This document shows positions 57,884 to 64,000 of a DNA stretch of 64,000 nucleotides, piece by piece. The DNA comes from Desulfobacteraceae bacterium (GTDB taxonomy: Bacteria > Desulfobacterota > Desulfobacteria > Desulfobacterales > JACKCP01), in contig JACKCP010000011.1 of assembly GCA_020633955.1 (NCBI GenBank), positions 36,222 to 100,221 on the forward strand, given 5' to 3'. The translations under genes and the position numbers were made by a program. Below the pieces are notes generated by a model, which was given only the letters and a program-made list of their open reading frames with translations, had not been told where the DNA came from and did no database searches. Numbering within the stretch: position 1 is the stretch's first letter; the number at the start of each line of letters is the position of its first letter.

Positions 57884-58630
57884 ATGAAATGTCCAAAATG
57901 CGGTTTTGAACAAAACTCTTCAAACAATGAATGTATCAGCTGCGGAATTATTTTTGCAAAATATGAAAAATATCTTAATAACAAGACAAATCAGCCTACT
58001 TCTTCAGAATTTATAAATAATTACAACAAAAAAGGTTCGCTGTCACTTGCCCTGAAAGATATTTTATTTTCAGTAAATTATGATTTTTCACCAGTCTCTT
58101 TTATTTTCAGGACTGCCCTTTTTATTTCTCTTTTTATTTTAAGCCTTAAACTTGTTTTCATCCCCCTTGATTCCGATTATTCAATGAAATCTTTCTGGCA
58201 TCTTATAAATCTTCCTTTCCATGAAGCAGGACATGTTATTTTCAGACCATTTGGGAGATTTATTACTTCACTTGGAGGAACCCTGGGCCAGCTTCTTGTT
58301 CCTCTAATATGCATACTGACATTTCTTTTCAAAACAAGAGACGCATTTGCAGCTTCATTTGCCTTCTGGTGGTTTGGAGAAAATTTCATTGATATAGCAC
58401 CTTATATAAATGATGCAAAAGCACTTGTGCTTCCGCTTCTTGGAGGTAATACAGGAAGAACCTCTCCCTATGGATTTCATGACTGGGAATTTATTTTAAA
58501 GGAATCAGGACTGATAGCACACTATCATACAATTGCATCTGCAAGTCTTGTTACAGGTAAAATAATTATTGGAATTTCAATGATATGGGGAGCATACCTT
58601 CTTTATAAGCAGTTCAGGGAAAATCTTTAG
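57884..58630 (+). CDS. Zinc-ribbon plus M50-like membrane metalloprotease candidate
   Basis: A 248-residue protein. The N-terminus is a zinc ribbon (CPKCGF...CISCGIIFA). After a hydrophobic segment (~70-95) comes FHEAGHVIFRPFG, giving HEAGH (113-117), an HExxH motif next to a membrane helix as in site-2 proteases, and further hydrophobic segments. A C-terminal zinc ligand like the M50 NxxPxxxLDG is not obvious. Role unknown. Confidence 0.65.
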   Translation: MKCPKCGFEQNSSNNECISCGIIFAKYEKYLNNKTNQPTSSEFINNYNKKGSLSLALKDILFSVNYDFSPVSFIFRTALFISLFILSLKLVFIPLDSDYSMKSFWHLINLPFHEAGHVIFRPFGRFITSLGGTLGQLLVPLICILTFLFKTRDAFAASFAFWWFGENFIDIAPYINDAKALVLPLLGGNTGRTSPYGFHDWEFILKESGLIAHYHTIASASLVTGKIIIGISMIWGAYLLYKQFRENL

Positions 58631-58665
58631 TTAGCGGCTGAACGAAAACTGCCTTTTTTGCACAA
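58631..58665. repeat. Family 1 repeat, left end only
   Basis: AGCGGCTGAACGAAAACTGCCTTTTTTG matches the left end of the copy at 51977, then similarity stops. Lies just after the stop of the zinc-ribbon gene. Confidence 0.6.
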
Positions 58666-58692
58666 TATCAAGTTCTGCTCCGCCACAAGAAG

Positions 58693-59325
58693 TTATCTTT
58701 TATGACTCAATGCCAGTGTTATCCCTGCAGATATAAATGCAAAACCAACTATTTTCTGCATTGAAGCCCTTAATTTTTCGCCTGAAAAAACTGCTGCAAT
58801 TTTCTGGCCTCCCACAGCATAAATCATGAAACATGAAAAAGCTATTACAGAACACCCTGAAAGCATTATCAAAAACTGAGAAGCATAATCTGCATCAGGA
58901 TTTATGAACTGGGGAAAAACAGCTGTGAAAAAAATAATTGCCTTTGGATTGCCTGCGGTTACAAATACTGACTGGAGATACATTTTTCTGAGGGAAAAAG
59001 ACTTAATTTCTTTTTCAAATTTATTTTCCACCTGTGCTTTTTTTGAAAAAACAACCATGCTTATTCCCATATAAATCAGGTATGCCGAACCTGCAAATTT
59101 AACAATCTGAAAAACTGTTTCAGAAGCAATAAGAACAGTCCCAAGGCCGATAATTGAAACCGTTGCCTGAATAAGTGTAACCGTAAGATTACCAAGAGCA
59201 GATACAATGCTTTTTTTTGCTCCGTAATTCATTCCGTGGGTAAGAGCAAGAAGCATACTTGGCCCGGGTATTATGGAAGCAACAAAAACAGTAATTGAAA
59301 AAAGTATGAAAAAATTAAAAGACAT
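58693..59325 (-). CDS. LysE/RhtB-family amino-acid exporter
   Basis: A 210-residue inner-membrane exporter with about six hydrophobic segments. The opening ASIIPGPSMLLALTHGMNYG and the KFAGSAYLIYMGI segment are family signatures. The substrate (lysine, homoserine/threonine, others) is not predictable. Confidence 0.9.
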   Translation of the reverse strand: MSFNFFILFSITVFVASIIPGPSMLLALTHGMNYGAKKSIVSALGNLTVTLIQATVSIIGLGTVLIASETVFQIVKFAGSAYLIYMGISMVVFSKKAQVENKFEKEIKSFSLRKMYLQSVFVTAGNPKAIIFFTAVFPQFINPDADYASQFLIMLSGCSVIAFSCFMIYAVGGQKIAAVFSGEKLRASMQKIVGFAFISAGITLALSHKR

Positions 59326-59427
59326 TTATATTTCCTTAATTTCAGATTCAAACACCATCAGGTCTTTTATTGCAAATACAGTTTAAAAAATCCATAGATA
59401 TTCGTTATTAATTTACTCTCACAGGTA

Positions 59428-59458
59428 AATAGTGGCTGAACATGAACTGCCTTTTTAT
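59428..59458. repeat. Family 1 repeat, left end only
   Basis: AATAGTGGCTGAACATGAACTGCCTTTTT matches the left end of the family. Confidence 0.55.
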
Positions 59459-59459
59459 T

Positions 59460-59985
59460 TCAGCGAATGCTTATATATTTTTCTGCAGCTTCCGCAATAA
59501 TCTGAGCAATACTCTGATAATCAAATAAAGAGCTGTTAACAGCAAGGTCATACCTGTTCATTTCCCGCCAGTGCTTTCCAGTATAGTAACGGCAGTAGTT
59601 TTCTCTTTCATGATCAATTTCAGATATCATTTTTTCAGCATCTGAAGTATTGACATTCAGTCTTTGCATAATCTGTTTTTTTCGACTGTCATAAGAGGCG
59701 TATATGAAAATCCTGAAGCATAAGGGATGGTCTTTCAAAATAAAATCAGCACATCTGCCTACTATTACGCATGATTCTTCAAATGCAATCTCACGGATAA
59801 TTTGGTTTACCAAAGAGTATCAGCCAGAAGCATTTTCATCAGCATAAGCACTGGTTCTGCTCACAAACTATGCAAGACACAAGTTTTTGCTCATGAACAC
59901 ATATTCTTCTGTAAACCTTTTCAGGAGTTCTTTGTCAGTCATAAGAGATATCAGTTTCCTGGCAACCAGCTGCCTATCATATGCC
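59460..59985 (-). pseudogene. Broken cytidylate-kinase-like gene
   Basis: The downstream part (59460-59813, 117 codons) reads as the C-terminal two-thirds of a cytidylate-kinase-like protein (CVIVGRCADFIL, RIFIYASYDSRK, YYTGKHWREMNRYDL). Upstream the same reading continues in pieces: YDRQLVARKLISLM and DKELLKRFTEEYVF near 59880-59985, with a TAG and a TGA stop and at least one frame change before the intact part. The P-loop end of the gene is absent. A reassigned start could give a short protein, but I judge it a pseudogene. Confidence 0.72.
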
Positions 59986-59999
59986 ACGCTTCAAAAACT

Positions 60000-61183
60000 C
60001 ACAGGAAGTATTTATTAAAGGAGTTTTGTCTGATTTTAACAGGGTTATTTGAATAGATTGGGCTTTTATCTGCAATGGCTCCTCAGCTGTCAATTTTTGT
60101 CCTTAGGCTCCGGGCCGCCTGGCCAACCAAGTAAACGATTGTGCCTTCACAATACTACAAGGATTATTCGATAATATGAAAGAACATTATTCGATTAACC
60201 ATTACTTTTCGGTGTACAAGATCTTTGCATTTTAATTCAGATTAATTGTCAAAATGTATTTTTAAGACCTTCACCAGCTGAATATCTGTAATCTTTGCGC
60301 TACTTCCCATAAATACGCAAGAGCTAAACAGAACAGAAAAAGACTTTCCCCATATATCCGGAAACATGCCAGTTGCTAAGGAGTGCAACATTAATATCTA
60401 TGAATATACCAAACCAAAATGGGGAAGCTGAATAGAAGCTGAAACTTTATTTACTATAGTTTCTCAGAATAACAACTGAAGCATATTATCAGCAGAATAT
60501 TAAATCAATTGTTGCGCATTCCCAATATTAAGAACCAGGAGCAGGCTAGAATACATGATATTGGAGAAACTCAAGATCTTTTACAGACAGTTAACTCAAA
60601 GGACGATATAAAGACCGGCTGTAAAAAATGCATCGTTTGTATAAAATGATCTTTCAGTTCTCCATATTTTTATAATCTTAAAAATGAGTAACTATTCAGC
60701 TTAAAAAAACTGAAAAAAAGCCGCTTTTGGATACGGATGCTGTATTTTTCTGGGCAGAATAGTTTTTTATCTCTGCCTCGAACAACAAGTGTGAGAATCA
60801 GAAAAAGAATGCTTAGTCCTAGAATTAGTTTGGACAGTTTAAAAAGTGGACATCTCTATAACTGACAAACACCCGAATCTTGTTTCCCGGTCAGCCAGCT
60901 ATCAGTAATTATTTACAAACTAAAACACATTTCAGGTTTGAAGCTGGTTTGATAAATTCTTCGGCGGTTTTTGAATCAGACAGGCATTTTTCAATGCATT
61001 GACAAAATGCGGTGCTGGATACCGATCTATTCCGCCAAGATTTTTCAGGACCATGGTTCTGTTTGTTAAGCTCAAGGTATTGATCTGACCAAAGACTGGA
61101 ATTTTTTATTTAAAGGTGAGGCTGAAATGAGTAAAAAAGGCTGTCTAGTTCAGCCTGCGGCTAGATTGCAGAATCACTTATAT
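60000..61183. other. Non-coding region of gene relics
   Basis: About 1.2 kb without an intact gene. On the plus strand 60473-60649 is an open fragment ending GCKKCIVCIK. On the minus strand 60932-61105 is an open fragment (PVFGQINTLSLTNRTM) that looks like the start of an NADH:flavin oxidoreductase. One family-2 repeat lies at 60689. I see no promoter or RNA gene. Looks like a decay zone. Confidence 0.5.
60689..60770. repeat. Dispersed repeat, family 2
   Basis: TAACTATTCAGCTTAAAAAAACTG, a run into GCCGCTTTTGG, and GATGCTGTATTTTTCTG, in the same order as the copy at 63531. Confidence 0.7.
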
Positions 61184-61327
61184 AGTAGATGAACAACGGC
61201 CTTTTTTGTCCATTTCTGCGTCAGATTCAAAATTTAATCCTCAAAATACTCAATGTATCCTAAAGGTTAAATTTTTCATCTTCCTTGAACTGAACAAAAA
61301 ATTCTCGTTTTCGGTCAATCACTATAT
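61184..61327. repeat. Dispersed intergenic repeat, family 1, full-length
   Basis: Aligns end to end with the 51977 copy (TTTTTTGTCCAT, TCAGATTCAAAATTTAAT, CATCTTCCTTGAACTGAAC, TCGTTTTCGGTCAATCACTATATAG). The outer TATATAGT ends are mirrored. Lies before the TauE/SafE gene. Confidence 0.75.
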
Positions 61328-61396
61328 AGATTAATTGATGAAATCTCTGTAAATTTGATCAATTGTCCTTTTTTTAACCTTTTGTTAGTCAGACAT

Positions 61397-62167
61397 ATGG
61401 ACTTTACAAGTATTGCCCCTGTTACATTTATTTTTTTATTTTTTGCCGGATTTTTTGCAGGCTTTGTCGATTCAATAGCAGGAGGCGGCGGACTTATTGC
61501 ACTGCCTTCAATCATGCTTGCAGGACTTCCTCCCCAGCTTGCCCTTGGAACAAACAAACTTCAGGGGACTTTTGGAACATTTTCCGCCTTATACAATTAT
61601 ATAAAAAACAAAAAGGCTTCTCTTAAAGATTCGGTTTCGGGAATAGTCTTTACTTTTACAGGAGCCTTTTTCGGGTCTTATCTTGTTCAAAAAACCAATG
61701 CCTCAATCATAGAACCACTGATACCTGTACTTCTTCTGATAATATTTATTTATACCCTTTTTTCTAAAAATCTCCACCTTGAAGACAGCAGGCCAAAGCT
61801 GAACAAAAAACTGTTCTATGTAATATTTGGCCTTATGCTCGGTTTCTACGACGGTTTTTTCGGTCCTGGCACAGGCTCTCTCTGGACAGCAGCCTTTATG
61901 TTTTTTCTTGGATTCAACATGACAAAGGCAACAGGCCACACAAAAATAATGAACTTTTCAAGCAATATAATATCTCTTATTGCCTTTGCCGCAGGAGACA
62001 ACATCTGCTACAGCATAGGACTTACAATGGCTGCAGGTCAGATTATCGGCGCAAGGCTTGGCTCTGGAATGGCAATAAAAAGAGGAACAAAGTTTATAAG
62101 GCCGATATTTCTTACAATTGTTCTATGTACAATTGTAAGATTTCTTTATCTGAATTTTAAATTTTAA
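61397..62167 (+). CDS. TauE/SafE-family permease
   Basis: I choose the ATG at 61397 (MDFTSIAPVTF); the frame is open 14 codons upstream but that part is unlike the family. The ~256-residue protein has the TauE/SafE pattern: about eight hydrophobic segments, GFVDSIAGGGGLIALPSIML near the N-terminus and LMLGFYDGFFGPGTGSLW in the middle, two halves of an inverted repeat. Members export sulfonates or sulfite and related anions; substrate unproven. Confidence 0.9.
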   Translation: MDFTSIAPVTFIFLFFAGFFAGFVDSIAGGGGLIALPSIMLAGLPPQLALGTNKLQGTFGTFSALYNYIKNKKASLKDSVSGIVFTFTGAFFGSYLVQKTNASIIEPLIPVLLLIIFIYTLFSKNLHLEDSRPKLNKKLFYVIFGLMLGFYDGFFGPGTGSLWTAAFMFFLGFNMTKATGHTKIMNFSSNIISLIAFAAGDNICYSIGLTMAAGQIIGARLGSGMAIKRGTKFIRPIFLTIVLCTIVRFLYLNFKF

Positions 62168-62265
62168 AAAAACTAAAACCTGATTTTTCCGGCAACAATA
62201 TAGTTCTAAGAGCTTTTTGTAAGCTCTGCATAATTTTCTTTTTCAGGGTCAAACCCTTATTTGTC
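62165..62265 (-). pseudogene. Degenerate copy of the acyl-CoA synthetase C-terminus
   Basis: The minus strand reads FDPEKENYAELTKSS-stop-NYIVAGKIRF, closely matching the end of the acyl-CoA synthetase gene at 63695 (DPEKEYYVELTKSLYNDITAGKIRF) but with a stop. Nucleotide similarity starts abruptly at AAAACTAAAACCTGATTTTTCCGG in both. Confidence 0.75.
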
Positions 62266-62318
62266 TGTTGCAACAACTTCACCGTTAATATTCATGTGGG
62301 CTTAGTTATCCATTATAT

Positions 62319-63407
62319 TCAATCACAAATTTGAGGAGCATGATAATTCAAACCTAATAAACGAAAGTAATTTTCTCCTAAAACTATATTACGAAAAGCT
62401 TCATCATTTACATACCTGAAGATATTGCTGTTTACCTCCAACTCATTTTTATACACATTAAAGTCTTTATCCCGGGAAGCTACAAAATCTGTACCTGGCA
62501 GAATTCGTTCAGAATATTCGTTAAAAAATTTAACGTATAAATCCCTGTAGGCTGGTTTGCTGAAATAATTATCATCCAATACACGCCATGATACATCCAG
62601 CATCAAATTTGGATTTTTATCCAAAAATGATTTCATAATCTGAATATGCTCGGCCACATCCATTGCAGATAATTCCTTTGATAATCCCATATGGGCCCAT
62701 ACAATTTTGTTGTCTGGATATTTTTGCAATACATAGGCCATTAAATCCTGAAATTTTGTCGGTTCATCATTATTGCCTAAATCAGAATGGAAGGTTATGG
62801 GAATATTTCTATCTTTAAGCAGCTTCATGAACTCTGCCCATTTATCTATTTCACCTTTTGTTACAGGCCTGTGTCCATTATTAAATAAAGCCTGCTTAAC
62901 CAGATTTACTTCACCTGCCCATTTAAATATTTCTGGATATTCCTTGTCATATAAACGAATCATTTCAACAATGCCTTCAGGATCAGCCAAATCCATAAAA
63001 GTCATGGCTAAGATTATTTGTACCCCCTGAGGTTTACATTCAAGGTAATTTGCCGCATTTGCAAAATCGTTTTTAATACTTGGAAGAACTGGTGTGCCGG
63101 GGCAATCCAAATAATAAGTGCACGGAGACTTTACCGGTAAAAGCTGTCCGATACCAAACATGTTAACAAAAAGAACGCCTGTTTTATTAAAATATTCAGT
63201 CAATTCAAAAAAAGGAACGGGAGTCCCTCCAAAAGGTCTGGAATGCATATGCGCATCAACAACAAATGTATAAGGCTCTTTCTGACGATCATAACAAATT
63301 TTGTTTTGCTCAAACGAAGATAAATTACGTCTGCCAATGTCGGCACAACCTGCAACTGAAAGAATAATTACTATTGTTGTGAGTACAAATACAAATTTTC
63401 TTCTCAT
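62319..63407 (-). CDS. Amidohydrolase-family lipoprotein
   Basis: A 362-residue exported protein. Signal peptide with lipobox VAGC (Cys at ~21), so lipid-anchored. The metal motif is FVVDAHMHSRPFGG (HxH), followed by ITFHSDLGNN, KIVWAHMGLS and LPGTDFVAS, which are the His and Asp ligands of a TIM-barrel amidohydrolase. Substrate unknown. Flanked on both sides by similar acyl-CoA synthetase ends. Confidence 0.85.
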   Translation of the reverse strand: MRRKFVFVLTTIVIILSVAGCADIGRRNLSSFEQNKICYDRQKEPYTFVVDAHMHSRPFGGTPVPFFELTEYFNKTGVLFVNMFGIGQLLPVKSPCTYYLDCPGTPVLPSIKNDFANAANYLECKPQGVQIILAMTFMDLADPEGIVEMIRLYDKEYPEIFKWAGEVNLVKQALFNNGHRPVTKGEIDKWAEFMKLLKDRNIPITFHSDLGNNDEPTKFQDLMAYVLQKYPDNKIVWAHMGLSKELSAMDVAEHIQIMKSFLDKNPNLMLDVSWRVLDDNYFSKPAYRDLYVKFFNEYSERILPGTDFVASRDKDFNVYKNELEVNSNIFRYVNDEAFRNIVLGENYFRLLGLNYHAPQICD

Positions 63408-63530
63408 AATAAATGTCCCTGAAATATGTTGATTGATATGAAACCTAAGCTGACTCTATATGTATAGAGATCATCTTTTATTGACATTGAGATGTTCAAG
63501 TAAAAACAATCACTTTTCTTAATCTGCTTG

Positions 63531-63600
63531 TAACTATTCAGCTTAAAACTGAGAAAAAGACGTTTTGGCGACTGATGCTGTATTTTTTCTGAGAAGGTAA
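63531..63600. repeat. Dispersed repeat, family 2
   Basis: TAACTATTCAGCTTAAAACTGAG and CTGATGCTGTATTTTTTCTG match the 60689 copy over ~70 bp. The two lie on either side of the TauE and amidohydrolase genes, in direct orientation. Confidence 0.7.
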
Positions 63601-63694
63601 GAATAAAGCCTGTAAATATTATAAAACATTTCAATATAATGAATTATATATCATGCTTAGCTTGTTCTCTGGTTTTATATTTATTTTAAAAAAA

Positions 63695-64000
63695 CTAAAA
63701 CCTGATTTTTCCGGCAGTAATATCATTATATAAGCTTTTTGTAAGTTCTACATAATATTCTTTTTCAGGATCAAGAAAATAGAGATCATCTGAAATAATT
63801 TCAGGATCAAATCCTTCTTTTTTTAAATGGATTTTGACCTGTTTGAAACTTGCGGTAGCATCCTTTTTTTCCCTGAATCTTAAAAAATATGGTCTTGCAT
63901 ATACAGGCAGGTTTGAACAAACAAATTTTCCAAATTCTGCAAAATCGGGTTTCTTATTATCCCTCATTTTAAGGGCAGCCATTCCGCAGCGTCCTTCAAA
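63695..64000 (-). CDS. Acyl-CoA synthetase, C-terminal end (cut by window edge)
   Basis: The final ~101 codons of a larger gene, open to the window edge. The end of a fatty-acid transport/very-long-chain acyl-CoA synthetase (FadD6/FATP-like) is readable: FEGRCGMAALKM, LPVYARPYFLRF, SFKQVKIHLKKEGFDP and the final DLYFLDPEKEYYVEL. Activates fatty acids to CoA thioesters. Confidence 0.88.
   Translation of the reverse strand, partial: FEGRCGMAALKMRDNKKPDFAEFGKFVCSNLPVYARPYFLRFREKKDATASFKQVKIHLKKEGFDPEIISDDLYFLDPEKEYYVELTKSLYNDITAGKIRF

Noticed and set aside
56519..58630. Cyclic-di-GMP cyclase and HEAGH protein as one signalling unit
   Set aside because: They are divergent with a 360-bp gap and no shared features.
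59771..59860. In-frame TGA in the cytidylate-kinase-like gene as a second selenocysteine codon
   Set aside because: Another stop (TAG) and a frame change lie just upstream, so it is decay rather than recoding.
60473..60649. The fragment ending GCKKCIVCIK as the C-terminus of tryptophanyl-tRNA synthetase
   Set aside because: Only a loose G-C-x-x-C similarity; no catalytic motifs upstream.

Overview
The window is AT-rich (roughly one third G+C by eye) bacterial chromosome with short intergenic spacers. Nothing names the species. The best guess is an anaerobic deltaproteobacterium (Desulfobacterota, Desulfobacterales-like). This rests on a HesB/IscA-type gene whose active-site cysteine codon is UGA (a selenoprotein class known mainly from that group), phasin genes, the dnaG-rpoD-tRNA(CAU)-Nif3-zinc-ribbon-rnpB-ispD layout, and a combined xerC-hslVU-argBDFGH cluster. 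That assignment is inference.

Layout. 1-5.3 kb: start of argC, three phasin-like genes, two neighbouring SEC-C-motif proteins (YchJ-like and methionine aminopeptidase), and an operon of a DJ-1-like protein, a thioesterase and a LOG-like protein. 5.3-13.3 kb (minus): dnaG, rpoD, tRNA(CAU), Nif3, zinc-ribbon protein, RNase P RNA, an HPr-domain protein and ispD. 13.8-21.4 kb (plus): a PhoA-type alkaline phosphatase lipoprotein, then a tight four-gene unit of three SPFH (HflK/HflC/stomatin-like) membrane proteins and a P1B-type metal ATPase. 21.5-32.7 kb: hisB, a SprA-like metalloprotease, a dynamin-like GTPase, a DUF2804 protein, Smr and DUF503 proteins, tRNA-Arg(CCG), a ModF-like ABC ATPase, an OmpA-domain protein, purB and a cysteine-cluster protein. 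32.7-39.7 kb: cold-shock protein, MutT, the predicted selenocysteine HesB protein with a candidate SECIS hairpin, ClpB, a hemerythrin-like protein with a substituted ligand position, and a type II NADH dehydrogenase. 39.7-50.3 kb: one long minus-strand cluster, HAD protein-xerC-hslV-hslU-argB-argD-argF-argG-argH-lipoprotein-folK-pgsA. 50.5-51.9 kb: mannose-1-phosphate guanylyltransferase.

From 52 kb the window becomes accessory and decayed. An IS3-family element (52236-54066) with a -1 frameshift tract and a 58-nt hairpin abuts a histidine kinase/receiver gene that has lost its 5' end. Then follow a receiver-like fragment, a DUF5698/DUF2179 membrane protein, a diguanylate cyclase, a small M50-like membrane protein, a LysE exporter, a broken cytidylate-kinase-like gene, about 1.3 kb of relics, a TauE/SafE permease, an amidohydrolase lipoprotein, and the 3' end of an acyl-CoA synthetase with a degenerate second copy of its tail 1.5 kb away.

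The intergenic spaces carry at least ten diverged full or partial copies of one dispersed repeat (about 130-170 bp, imperfect terminal inverted repeats) and three copies of a second, shorter one. The observations most worth following up are the SPFH trio plus metal ATPase, the UGA-containing HesB gene, and the repeat families.
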